The notes: a model not told the origin generated them from the sequence alone. Shown: positions 1 through 6,811, numbered from the stretch's first letter. The stretch is 9,135 nt of DNA from Pseudomonadota bacterium (GCA_023433515.1 JAEZCN010000143.1:1-9135), one strand, 5' to 3'. Translations and numbers: made by a program.

Positions 1-6
1 CGCCGC

Positions 7-753
7 ATGCGCTACGTTTCCTTCGCCTTGTTGCTGCTGGCCTCGACGGCTCACTCCGAAGACTGGCAGGAAATCGCCAAACTAGATTCCAACGGCGGTG
101 TCCTGCTGTTCGATGCCGCAGGCGTCACCGACGTGAAAGGACTACGCCGAGCCTGGTTCAAGTCCGTGTACATGTCCGACCAACCAGTCCCGAACGAGTA
201 CCTGAAGTCAGTGCCTGCCGCGCATCGGGCATATAGATCGGAGAGGACGCTGCGGTATTTCAACTGCGCGGAGCGAACAGGTGCGGTCATGCGGTACTTC
301 TGGGACGACGCCGACGGACGCCAGGGCGGCTATCACTACCATTCCGTCCTGACGTTTCTCCGACTTGCATCCGGGAGCCTCGACGAGCGAATGCTCGAGA
401 CGGCCTGCAATTTCACCGGCGAATTCGCGGACGCGGATGCCGCCAAACTTCAGCTTCCCCGACACCACGCACGATTCCTGCGACCGGTGAATCCGGACGA
501 CTATTACCCCGCCAGCTCGGTTCGACGTGGAGAAGAAGGAGCGCCGATTGTGCAGGTCTGCGTCGGTCCGGACGGCAAGCTACTGCGCGAGCCGGAGATC
601 CTGAAATCGTCTGGTTTTCCCGATTTGGATGCCGGCGCCACCAGGGCCGCGAAGGCCGCGACTTATGCCGCGGACACGGTGAACGGCGCTCCGGTCGCCG
701 AGTCTTGCCTCGAGTACCAGATCAAGTTCGCGCTGAGGAAAAAGCAGAGCTGA
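7..753 (+). CDS. Exported surface-adhesin-E-like / TonB C-terminal-like protein
   Basis: A 248-residue protein of unknown function. Residues 1-17 look like a Sec signal peptide (hydrophobic stretch FALLLLAST, likely cut near AHS-ED), so it should act in the periplasm or at the surface. Residues about 19-140 resemble the surface-adhesin protein E domain: a short 'W.EI...' start, a segment with the conserved aromatic/basic pattern around Y76-R83, then F85-N86-C87. Residues about 166-244 resemble the TonB C-terminal fold: YYPASSVRRGEEG, VQVCVGPDGKL, SSGFPDLDAGA, and a final CLEYQIKFAL strand. There is no proline-rich linker or N-terminal membrane anchor of a true TonB, so energy transduction is unlikely. 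Four cysteines outside the signal peptide (87, 134, 185, 234) could form two disulfides. The ATG lies only 6 bases from the window edge, so its upstream signals cannot be checked. It converges on the next gene. Domain assignments are from pattern memory, not a search. Confidence 0.82.
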   Translation: MRYVSFALLLLASTAHSEDWQEIAKLDSNGGVLLFDAAGVTDVKGLRRAWFKSVYMSDQPVPNEYLKSVPAAHRAYRSERTLRYFNCAERTGAVMRYFWDDADGRQGGYHYHSVLTFLRLASGSLDERMLETACNFTGEFADADAAKLQLPRHHARFLRPVNPDDYYPASSVRRGEEGAPIVQVCVGPDGKLLREPEILKSSGFPDLDAGATRAAKAATYAADTVNGAPVAESCLEYQIKFALRKKQS

Positions 754-806
754 GGGGACGGCTCGCGTTCCGTTGCCGTGTGCCGATCTGTCGCGGCCAC
801 GCGTGC

Positions 807-1259
807 TCACAGGAAGCCTATCCACCTGCCCGCGATCAGCACCGACACCCACAGGCACAATGACAGCGCCGCGGACAGGCGCGTCGCGGGAACGATGGCC
901 CATTCGCGCGTGTTCGTCAGCCGGTGCTGGATAGCCACGTTGATCAGCGCGATCGCCAGCAGGACGAGTTTCCAGCGGAATGCGGCGTTCGCAAGATATT
1001 CGCCAGGCTTCACCGAGAAGAGCCAGAGCCCCGTAGCAATGGCGAGCGCGAGGCCCAGCGCCGCGCTGCGCACGAGGAACGGAGCGAGCACTTCGATCGG
1101 ATGCTTCTTCAGCAGCCCGAGCAGCCGCAGGTCCAGCGGCAGGATGCCGCCCAGCAACAACCCGATCCCGAGGATGTGCGCGGCATTGACGAACAGATAG
1201 GCCGTCGACGACTGCTGCAGCCAGATCGCGCCCGGCCAGTCGCCGATGGCTTCGAGCAT
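807..1259 (-). CDS. Four-helix inner-membrane protein, DUF6644/DUF2214-like
   Basis: A 150-residue integral membrane protein, function unknown. Four hydrophobic segments are visible at about residues 22-50, 59-82, 93-112 and 127-149. Histidines sit in or next to helices 1 and 3 (H28 in NAAHILGIG, H112 in AIQHRL), with R96 at the start of helix 3. This pattern recalls small CopD/DUF2214-type membrane proteins that may bind haem or metal, but binding here is inference. I chose the ATG at 1259 because it lies 10 bp after the upstream gene's end and leads straight into a plausible N-terminus (MLEAIGDWPG); a longer in-frame reading to 1319 would overlap the upstream gene. An AAGGAG lies about 16 nt before this ATG, further than usual, so the start may depend on coupling. 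It follows the DUF6152-like gene and is probably co-transcribed with it. Confidence 0.8.
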   Translation of the reverse strand: MLEAIGDWPGAIWLQQSSTAYLFVNAAHILGIGLLLGGILPLDLRLLGLLKKHPIEVLAPFLVRSAALGLALAIATGLWLFSVKPGEYLANAAFRWKLVLLAIALINVAIQHRLTNTREWAIVPATRLSAALSLCLWVSVLIAGRWIGFL

Positions 1260-1269
1260 CGAAGCGCGC

Positions 1270-1632
1270 TCATTTCTCCTTGATGCGTTCCGGGTACATG
1301 TCGAACTTGCGCTCGCCAACGGTGATGCGCACGGCCTTCATGTGTTTCTTGCCCTTCTCGAGCGAGCGGTTGCCGAGCACCACGATCGGATCGCCGGGCT
1401 TCGCCGACTCACCCGTGAAACCGGATCGCGCGGTCTGGTTGGGATTCCCCAGGTCCACCTGCCACACGCCATCCGCGGTCTTCACCTTCAGCACGGGGTG
1501 GGGAGGCGACATGGAAATCGATTCGATGGTGCCCGAGAGTTCGCTCTGTTCCTCTTCGGCCCAGGACCAGCCGTGATGGGCGATGGCGTTGAAGCTCAGA
1601 AGGGCCGCCGCGGCCAATGCGATGAATCTCAT
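1270..1632 (-). CDS. Small exported DUF6152-like protein
   Basis: A 120-residue protein with a clear signal peptide (MRFIALAAAALLSFNAIA, likely cut before HHGWSW), leaving a mature protein of about 102 residues that starts with two histidines. The mature part matches the DUF6152 pattern as I remember it: HHGWSW near the start, then a beta-rich OB-like stretch (LSGTIESISMSPPHPVLKVK), then the KPGDPIVVLGNRS and HMKAVRITV strands. The biochemical role of the family is not known to me; the exposed N-terminal HH suggests metal binding, which is inference. The ATG is supported by AAAGGAG seven bases upstream. It starts 28 bp after rlmE and is followed 10 bp later by a membrane protein gene, so all three are likely one transcript. 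The pairing of an exported DUF6152 protein with a small four-helix membrane protein suggests the two act together at the inner membrane. Confidence 0.82.
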   Translation of the reverse strand: MRFIALAAAALLSFNAIAHHGWSWAEEEQSELSGTIESISMSPPHPVLKVKTADGVWQVDLGNPNQTARSGFTGESAKPGDPIVVLGNRSLEKGKKHMKAVRITVGERKFDMYPERIKEK

Positions 1633-1660
1633 GGAAGCTCTCCTTTGAGTGCTGGCGATT

Positions 1661-2281
1661 CTATCCCTTGAATCCCTTCGCCACGATGTAGACCTCGCGC
1701 GACTGCGCGCGCGACGCGGCGGGCTTGCGAATGAGCACCTTGTCGAACGAGGTGCGCAGCTCCTTGAGGTATTGATCCGACCCCGCGCCCTGGAACATCT
1801 TCGCCACGAACGTGGCGCCGGGCTTGAGGGTCTTGCGCACGGTATCGAGCGCGAGCTCGAGGAAATACATCGAGGAGGCCTGGTCGGCCGAATCGATGCC
1901 GGTGATGTTGGGCGCGATGTCCGAGACGATGAGATCGAACTTCCCGCCGCCTAACCACGCGAGCAGCTTCTCGACGGTGGCGTCCTCGGTGAAGTCGCCC
2001 TGGACGAAATCCACGTTGGCGAGCGAGGCCATCGGCAGGATGTCGGTCGCGAGCACGCGGCCCTTCGCCCCGACGAGTTTGCCCGCCACCTGCGACCAGC
2101 CGCCGGGGGCCGAGCCGAGATCCATGATCCGCATGCCGGGGCGGATCAACCGGTCCTTCTCGTTGAGCTCGATGAGCTTGTACGCCGAGCGCGAACGATA
2201 TCCGTCGACCTGCGCCTTTTTCACGAAGGGATCGCTGACGTGACGCGCCAGCCACTGATTACTGCTCTTCGAACGCGGCAT
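1661..2281 (-). CDS. rlmE: 23S rRNA (uridine-2552 2'-O) methyltransferase RlmE (FtsJ/RrmJ)
   Basis: RlmE uses S-adenosylmethionine to methylate the ribose of U2552 in the A loop of 23S rRNA, a late step in 50S assembly. The 206-residue length matches E. coli RlmE (about 209). The FtsJ Rossmann methyltransferase domain is complete: SAM-binding DLGSAPGGW at 54-62, acidic D80 at the end of strand 2, and the K-D-K-E catalytic set at K35 (SAYKL), D121 (IVSDIAPN), K161 (AKMFQG) and E196 (SREVYIV). The N-terminal basic segment with QWLARH and DPFVKKA is the usual RNA-contacting part. The start at ATG 2281 gives the expected N-terminus. In E. coli rlmE precedes ftsH; here no ftsH follows, and two small envelope genes sit downstream instead. 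It is divergent from the FAD dehydrogenase gene with 46 bp between them. Confidence 0.97.
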   Translation of the reverse strand: MPRSKSSNQWLARHVSDPFVKKAQVDGYRSRSAYKLIELNEKDRLIRPGMRIMDLGSAPGGWSQVAGKLVGAKGRVLATDILPMASLANVDFVQGDFTEDATVEKLLAWLGGGKFDLIVSDIAPNITGIDSADQASSMYFLELALDTVRKTLKPGATFVAKMFQGAGSDQYLKELRTSFDKVLIRKPAASRAQSREVYIVAKGFKG

Positions 2282-2289
2282 AATGTGCG

Positions 2290-2296
2290 CATTCTA
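2290..2296 (-). promoter_or_regulatory. Putative -10 element for rlmE
   Basis: On the minus strand a TAGAAT hexamer (2291-2296) lies 9 bases before the rlmE ATG, followed by GCGC. This is a good match to a sigma-70 -10 box. No convincing -35 box is visible at 16-18 bp upstream (CTGGCC region), so the promoter is tentative. If used, the rlmE 5' leader would be very short, with little room for a ribosome binding site. Confidence 0.35.
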
Positions 2297-2327
2297 CCTC
2301 TGCCGGGTTGACCGGCCAGGAACCGCG

Positions 2328-3932
2328 GTGATTCGCATCACTGAGCTGGCGCTGCCGCTCGAATACACACCCGAGGCGTTGCGCGCCGCCATCGTTCGGC
2401 GCCTCAGGATCCGCGACGCGGATCTGCTCGAATACACGCTGTTCAAGCGTAGCCACGACGCGCGCAAGAAGAACGAGGGCATACGCTTCATCTGCATCGT
2501 CGACGCGCAGGTCGCCGACGAAGCGGCGGTGCTCGAGAAATTCGCGCGCGACCGGCAGATCGGCGTCGCGCCGGACACGAGCTACCACATGGTCGCGAAG
2601 GCGCCCGCAGGGCTCGCCGAACGGCCCCTCGTAGTCGGTTTCGGCCCGGGCGGCTTGTTCGCCGCGTTGCTGCTGGCGCAGATGGGCTTCCGCCCGATCG
2701 TGCTCGAGCGCGGCCGCGACGTGCGCCGGCGCACGCAGGACACCTGGAACTTGTGGCGCAGGAAGATCCTGACGCCCGAATCGAACGTGCAGTTCGGCGA
2801 GGGTGGGGCGGGCCTGTTCTCCGACGGCAAGCTCTACAGCCAGATCAAGGATCCGAAGTTCTACGGTCGCAAGGTGATGCACGAGTTCGTGCGCGCGGGC
2901 GCGCCGCCGGAAATTCTCTACGTGAGCAAGCCGCACATCGGCACGTTCCGGTTGACCGGCATCGTCGAGAGGATGCGCGCGGAAATCGTCGAGCTCGGCG
3001 GCGAGGTGCGCTTCGAGAGCAGGGTGACCGACCTGCTCATCGACGACGGTCAGGTCGAGGGCGCCGTGCTCGAGAACGGTGAGACGCTGCGCAGCCGGCA
3101 CGTCGTGCTCGCACTCGGCCACAGCTCGCGCGATACCTTCCGCATGCTCGAGCGGCGCGGCGTGTTCGTCGAAGCGAAGCCGTTCGCGATCGGCTTTCGC
3201 ATCGAACATCCTCAGTCGCTGATCGACAGGGCGCGCTTCGGGAAATTCGCCGGCCACCCCGAGCTCGGCGCCGCGGACTACAAGCTCGTGCATCACGCGA
3301 GCAACGGCCGCGCGGTCTACAGCTTTTGCATGTGCCCGGGCGGCACCGTCGTCGCCGCGACTTCCGAACCCGGGCGCGTCGTCACGAACGGCATGAGCCA
3401 GTATTCGCGCAACGAGCGCAACGCCAACGCGGGCATCGTCGTCGGCATCGAGCCGGCGAAGGATTTTCCGGGCGGCCCGCTCGCGGGGATCGCCCTGCAG
3501 GAGGCGCTCGAGTCGCATGCGTTCGAGCTCGGCGGGCGCGATTACTGCGCACCCGGGCAGCTGGTCGGCGATTTCGTGCGGGGCGTTCCGTCGCAGCAGT
3601 TGGGCGAGGTCGAGCCGTCGTACAAACCGGGCGTCAAACTGGGCGACCTGGCCGGCGCGCTTCCCGGCTACGCGATCGACGCGATCCGCGAGGCGCTGCC
3701 GGTATTCGGCCGGCAGATTCACGGCTTCGATCGCGACGACGCGGTGCTGACCGGTGTCGAGAGCCGCACGTCGTCGCCGGTGCGAATTTCGCGCGATACC
3801 GAATCGATGCAGAGTCTCAACACGCGCGGCCTGTTCCCTTGCGGTGAAGGCGCGGGTTACGCCGGCGGAATCCTTTCCGCGGGCGTCGACGGCATCAAGG
3901 TGGCCGAGGCGGTCGCGCGGGCGCTGGCATGA
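2328..3932 (+). CDS. FAD-dependent dehydrogenase, COG2509 family
   Basis: A 534-residue flavoprotein of the uncharacterised NAD(P)/FAD-dependent dehydrogenase family (COG2509); its substrate is unknown. From the GTG start at 2328, residues 1-85 form the small N-terminal domain typical of this family (with DARKKNEGIRFI), and the FAD-binding dinucleotide fold begins at VVGFGPGGLFAALLL (102-116) with an acidic residue closing strand 2 (LERG, E127). Further family signatures are NVQFGEGGAGLFSDGKL (about 153-169), ALGHSSRDT (about 262-270), SFCMCPGG (about 332-339) and the C-terminal FAD-contacting GEGAGYAGGILSAGVDG (about 506-522). I chose GTG 2328 because AGGAA sits five bases upstream and the protein then starts IRITELALPL; an ATG at 2283 would add 15 residues unlike the family and nearly abut rlmE. 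The end overlaps the next gene by ATGA, implying translational coupling. Confidence 0.9.
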   Translation: MIRITELALPLEYTPEALRAAIVRRLRIRDADLLEYTLFKRSHDARKKNEGIRFICIVDAQVADEAAVLEKFARDRQIGVAPDTSYHMVAKAPAGLAERPLVVGFGPGGLFAALLLAQMGFRPIVLERGRDVRRRTQDTWNLWRRKILTPESNVQFGEGGAGLFSDGKLYSQIKDPKFYGRKVMHEFVRAGAPPEILYVSKPHIGTFRLTGIVERMRAEIVELGGEVRFESRVTDLLIDDGQVEGAVLENGETLRSRHVVLALGHSSRDTFRMLERRGVFVEAKPFAIGFRIEHPQSLIDRARFGKFAGHPELGAADYKLVHHASNGRAVYSFCMCPGGTVVAATSEPGRVVTNGMSQYSRNERNANAGIVVGIEPAKDFPGGPLAGIALQEALESHAFELGGRDYCAPGQLVGDFVRGVPSQQLGEVEPSYKPGVKLGDLAGALPGYAIDAIREALPVFGRQIHGFDRDDAVLTGVESRTSSPVRISRDTESMQSLNTRGLFPCGEGAGYAGGILSAGVDGIKVAEAVARALA

Positions 3933-4657
3933 AACACGACGACATCAAGAAACTGCACCAGAAGAAGTTTCGCGAGGAACTCGGGCATTTCATCATCGAG
4001 GGCGAACACCTCGTGCAGGAACTCGAGAAGGCCGCGGCGGGCGATACACGCCTGCGCACCAGCGAGATCTACGTGACCCGCGACTACGAGAACTGGTCGA
4101 GCAGGCTTCCGGTCCACGTGATCCAGTCGAAGCAGATGGCGCAGATCAGCGAGACGCGCTCGCCGCAGGGCATTGCCGCGGTCGTACCTCTGCTGCAAGC
4201 GCCGGCGCCTCGGGCAGGGGAGCGCGCGATCTATCTTCACGAGATCCAGGATCCCGGCAATCTCGGCACGATCCTGCGCACGCTCGCGTGGTTCGGGAAT
4301 TTCCGCTGCCTGCTGAGTCCGGACAGCGTCGACGTGCACAACGGCAAAGTAGTGCGAGCGAGCATGGGCGCCATCTTCCACGTGCCGGTCGAGCTCGACG
4401 TGCCGATCGAGACGTTGCCCGCGCGCTTCGAGCGCATTGCCTGCCTGGATCTCGGCGGCGAGGCGGTCTCATCGCCGGTATTCCGGAGATTCGATTGCTA
4501 CGTCTTCGGAAACGAGGCGCGCGGCCTGCCCCGTGAGCAGATGAGCGCGCTGCGCGCGCAGGCCTTCACCGTGCCCGGAAGCGGCGCGATCGAATCGCTG
4601 AACGTCGCGGCGACGGTGAACATCAGCCTCTACGAGCTCAATCGCGCCGCGCCATGA
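3929..4657 (+). CDS. TrmH/SpoU-family RNA 2'-O-methyltransferase
   Basis: A 242-residue SPOUT-class methyltransferase that should transfer a methyl group from S-adenosylmethionine to a ribose 2'-OH in rRNA or tRNA; the exact target cannot be read from sequence. Residues about 5-85 form the SpoU substrate-binding domain (HQKKFREELGHFIIEGEHLV). The catalytic domain carries the three family motifs: motif 1 with N111 and R117 (DPGNLGTILRT), motif 2 FGNEARGLP (193-201), and motif 3 IESLNVAATVNISLYE (221-236) that forms the trefoil knot. The ATG overlaps the stop of the FAD dehydrogenase gene (ATGA), so translation is probably coupled. It ends 10 bp from the convergent hydrolase gene. It is too divergent for me to say RlmB, TrmH or another named member. 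Confidence 0.92.
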   Translation: MKHDDIKKLHQKKFREELGHFIIEGEHLVQELEKAAAGDTRLRTSEIYVTRDYENWSSRLPVHVIQSKQMAQISETRSPQGIAAVVPLLQAPAPRAGERAIYLHEIQDPGNLGTILRTLAWFGNFRCLLSPDSVDVHNGKVVRASMGAIFHVPVELDVPIETLPARFERIACLDLGGEAVSSPVFRRFDCYVFGNEARGLPREQMSALRAQAFTVPGSGAIESLNVAATVNISLYELNRAAP

Positions 4658-4668
4658 CGGGGCGCGAT
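4641..4668. terminator. Inverted repeat at convergent gene ends, possible bidirectional terminator
   Basis: A perfect 8-bp inverted repeat, ATCGCGCC (4641-4648) and GGCGCGAT (4661-4668), with a 12-base loop spans the end of the methyltransferase gene and touches the stop codon of the convergent hydrolase gene. It would form a GC-rich hairpin in both transcripts. There is no T tract on either side, so it is not a classic intrinsic terminator; it may instead limit 3' decay or assist Rho-dependent ends. Confidence 0.3.
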
Positions 4669-5360
4669 CACGCCGGATCGCGCGGCAGCACCCGTGCGAG
4701 GTAGCCGCGAATGTCCGCGACTTCCTGTTCGCACACCGAATGCGGCATCGGGTACGCATGCCACTCGACGCGGAATCCCGTCCCTTCGAGTATGCGGCGC
4801 GACTCTTCGCCGAGTGCGATCGGTACCACGGGATCCTGCGTGCCGTGCGCCACGTGGAAGGGCGTGGTGAAGTTCGCGGCGCTGCGGTCGGTCGCGAATT
4901 CGCGCGCGAGCGGTAGATAGCAGGAGAGGGCGATCACGCCCGCGAATTTCTCCGGGTGCCGCGTCGCGATGTGCAGCGCCATCGCGCCGCCCTGCGAGAA
5001 GCCGGCGAGCACGATGCGATTCGTCGCGACGCCGCGCGCGTTCTCCGCGCGGATCAGCGCGCCGATCTGCGCCGCCGACGCGGCGATGCCCGCGCCGTCC
5101 TCGCGCGCGCGCCGGTCGATCGCGATGATGTCGTACCACGCGCGCATCTGGTAACCGTTGTTGAGCGTGACCGGCCGCACGGGCGCGTGCGGAAACACGA
5201 AGCGCATCGCGGGCATGCCTGACAGCGCGAGTTCGGGCACCAGCGGCTCGAAGTCGTGGCCGTCGGCGCCGAGGCCGTGCATCCAGATGATCGAGTAGGT
5301 GGGGCTGTGCCCGGTTTCGACGATGACCGTCTCGAGCGGTTTCGAAGCGAAGTCGTTCAA
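4668..5360 (-). CDS. Carboxylesterase/phospholipase-type alpha/beta hydrolase
   Basis: A 230-residue hydrolase of the phospholipase/carboxylesterase family (Abhydrolase_2, as in YpfH and carboxylesterase II), expected to cleave short-chain esters or acyl thioesters. With the TTG start at 5360, the oxyanion-loop motif HGLGADGHDFE falls at 28-38, the nucleophile elbow GFSQGG has S122, and the triad is completed by D176 (HGTQDPVVP) and H207 (PMPHSV). Length matches the family (about 215-230). I chose TTG because it overlaps the upstream PspC gene's stop as TTGA and has GGAAA seven bases upstream; an ATG at 5405 would add 15 unlike residues inside that gene. No signal peptide is visible, so it should be cytoplasmic. 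It is the last gene of the padR-pspC unit, and the context suggests a role linked to membrane lipids, which is inference. The start is less certain than the family. Confidence 0.9.
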   Translation of the reverse strand: MNDFASKPLETVIVETGHSPTYSIIWMHGLGADGHDFEPLVPELALSGMPAMRFVFPHAPVRPVTLNNGYQMRAWYDIIAIDRRAREDGAGIAASAAQIGALIRAENARGVATNRIVLAGFSQGGAMALHIATRHPEKFAGVIALSCYLPLAREFATDRSAANFTTPFHVAHGTQDPVVPIALGEESRRILEGTGFRVEWHAYPMPHSVCEQEVADIRGYLARVLPRDPA

Positions 5361-6469
5361 GCGATCGTTTCCGACAGGGTGGTGACGGTGAGATTGGCAG
5401 CCCACATGAGCTGGTCCATGACTTCACGCACGCCCGGGAAGACGTGGTACGCGCCCCAGAGCAGCAGCACCGTGCCCGCGATCCACATGAGGCCGTGCAG
5501 AGCGCCCCAGCCGGGGTGATAACCCTGGCTGCGCTGGCGCACGTACTTGAGGGGCGCCGACGCCGCGAAGTAGATGAACGCAAGCGCGACGATGCCCACC
5601 CACAGCGGGACTCCGTGCGGCAGGCCCCAGCCGAAGATCGACTGCTGCGTGATCAGGGAAAACGTCGCGAGGATCCACGCGACGAACATCACCGCGCCGA
5701 TGAACGCGGCGATCGGCAGCGTGATCGCCATGATGCCGCTGCTGACGGGCGGGACCTGCTGGGCCATGTGCGTGGTCGCTGCCCGCAGTTGCTCGTTCAT
5801 GCCGCGGAACTGCCGGTTCAGGTATCGCTGCTGCCGGCGCCATTCGCGCCGCCAGCGGTACTTCTTTCCGAATTCCTCAAAGTTTTTTTTTGCGCGGTTG
5901 ATGAGTTCTTCGGTGTTGAAGGGCATTCCGAACGCCGCGGCACGCTCTTCTGCGGTGGTCGCGACGGGCACGATGAACATCAACACGAAGTACACGACGA
6001 GCCACAGGCCCGAGCTGAAGATCGTGAGCAGCACGAATGCGAGGCGCACCCACGTAACGTCGACGTTGAGGTACGCGGCGATGCCGTTGCAGACGCCGGT
6101 CCACACCGCGCCTTCGCGGATCTGATACAGCCGCTTGCGCGGGGGAGGCGCGAACGTGGATCCGCCCTGCGCGGCCGATTCGCCTTCGGTCGACCCCTGG
6201 GCCGCCCTTTCGTCGGCGGATTCCACGGGGCCCATCTCCGCGATGATGCGCTCCACCTCGTTCGTGTTCACGACAGTCTTGTGAGGCCCGAGCATGGCGC
6301 GGCACTTCTCGCCGATGGCCTGCTCGAGGTCCGCCATGACCTCGCTGCGATCCGGGCTGTCCTTGAGGCGCGATTCGGCGCGATCGAGATAGGCGCGCAA
6401 CTGGTCGAAGCCCGGTTCTTCGAGTTGATAGGAGTTGCCGTTGAGGCTGATGCTGACCACTTTCTGCAT
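5357..6469 (-). CDS. PspC-domain multi-spanning membrane protein
   Basis: A 370-residue membrane protein. Residues 1-80 form a soluble acidic helical domain (MQKVVSISLNG, then FDQLRAYLDRAESRLKDSPD, then IIAEMGPVE) like the N-terminal region of other long PspC proteins, probably a protein-interaction domain. A low-complexity linker (82-110) leads to the PspC domain at about 111-171 (KRLYQIREGAVWTGVCNGIA, then VDVTWVRLAFVLLTI), which contains the first membrane segment (143-169). A strongly basic, probably helical cytoplasmic stretch (192-228) follows, then three membrane segments at about 246-273, 288-306 and 324-344. PspC proteins sense or respond to envelope stress; a function for this long version is not established. 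It begins 3 bp after padR and overlaps the hydrolase gene, so the three form one operon. A run of nine A residues at codons 193-196 could cause frameshifting to a 197-residue form. Confidence 0.92.
   Translation of the reverse strand: MQKVVSISLNGNSYQLEEPGFDQLRAYLDRAESRLKDSPDRSEVMADLEQAIGEKCRAMLGPHKTVVNTNEVERIIAEMGPVESADERAAQGSTEGESAAQGGSTFAPPPRKRLYQIREGAVWTGVCNGIAAYLNVDVTWVRLAFVLLTIFSSGLWLVVYFVLMFIVPVATTAEERAAAFGMPFNTEELINRAKKNFEEFGKKYRWRREWRRQQRYLNRQFRGMNEQLRAATTHMAQQVPPVSSGIMAITLPIAAFIGAVMFVAWILATFSLITQQSIFGWGLPHGVPLWVGIVALAFIYFAASAPLKYVRQRSQGYHPGWGALHGLMWIAGTVLLLWGAYHVFPGVREVMDQLMWAANLTVTTLSETIA
5831..5855 (-). other. RNA hairpin downstream of the PspC slippery site
   Basis: On the minus strand, CTGGCGGCGC and GCGCCGGCAG pair over 10 positions with one G-G mismatch around a five-base loop (GAATG). 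It lies 26 bases after the A_AAA_AAC heptamer, further than the usual 5-9 bases for a frameshift stimulator, so a role in frameshifting is doubtful. It may be only a by-product of Arg/Trp-rich GC-rich coding sequence. Confidence 0.3.
5882..5891 (-). promoter_or_regulatory. A9 tract with in-phase A_AAA_AAC slippery heptamer in the PspC gene
   Basis: The coding strand reads GCA AAA AAA AAC TTT GAG at codons 193-198. The heptamer A_AAA_AAC is in the phase needed for -1 ribosomal frameshifting, and a run of nine A is also prone to polymerase slippage. Either a -1 shift or one extra A gives CTT then TGA, ending the protein at about residue 197, just after the PspC domain and first membrane segment. 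No Shine-Dalgarno-like stimulator is obvious upstream. The sequence is visible; any use of it is inference. Confidence 0.35.
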
Positions 6470-6472
6470 GGC

Positions 6473-6799
6473 TTAATTCCCGAATTCGGCGAGAGTGCGG
6501 TTGAGGTCTTTCCAGTAATCGTCGAGCGTCGACAGCTGCGTACGTCCCTTGGGCGTCAGCTTGTAGTACTTGCGCGGCGGGCCCGCTTCGGATTCCTGCC
6601 ACTCGTAATCGACCAGTTCTTCGCGGCGCAGCTTCGAGAGCAGGGGGTACAACGTGCCTTCCTGCGTGGCGAACTCCGTCGGCCCCAACAGCTTGAGCAT
6701 GTCCGCAACGTAGACCTTGTCTGCCGCCACGATCTTGAGGATCACGAATTCGAGCAGGCCTTTGCGGATCGGGGCGAGTTTTTCGCTGATGTTGTCCAT
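6473..6799 (-). CDS. PadR-family transcriptional regulator
   Basis: A 108-residue winged-helix DNA-binding protein, the usual size for the short PadR subfamily. The diagnostic region is intact: the helix-turn-helix segment at about 16-65 with EFATQEGTLYPLLSKLRREE, and the wing GPPRKYYKLTPKGR at 73-86, followed by a short C-terminal helix for dimerisation. The start at ATG 6799 gives the typical N-terminus (MDNISEKLAPIRKGLLEFVIL); a longer in-frame reading upstream is proline- and glycine-rich and runs through the promoter region, so I reject it. Its stop is 3 bp before the PspC gene, fitting the recurrent PadR plus multi-spanning membrane-protein arrangement in which the regulator represses its own operon. 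A 7+7 bp palindrome just upstream (6812-6831) is the likely binding site. The effector is unknown. Confidence 0.94.
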   Translation of the reverse strand: MDNISEKLAPIRKGLLEFVILKIVAADKVYVADMLKLLGPTEFATQEGTLYPLLSKLRREELVDYEWQESEAGPPRKYYKLTPKGRTQLSTLDDYWKDLNRTLAEFGN

Positions 6800-6811
6800 G
6801 TCTTGAACAGC

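Noticed and set aside
758..779. ACGGC/GCCGT inverted repeat between the first gene and the convergent membrane-protein gene.
   Set aside because: Only 5-bp arms with a 12-base loop and no T tract; too weak to call a terminator in GC-rich DNA.
2308..2313. TTGACC as a -35 box for the FAD dehydrogenase gene.
   Set aside because: The matching -10 position would fall inside the coding region after the GTG 2328 start, with no TATAAT-like sequence there.
2259..3722. A 487-codon open frame on the minus strand opposite the FAD dehydrogenase.
   Set aside because: It is antisense to a well-supported family protein, its translation is dominated by Arg/Ala/Asp/Glu/His typical of GC-rich shadows, and it overlaps the start of rlmE.
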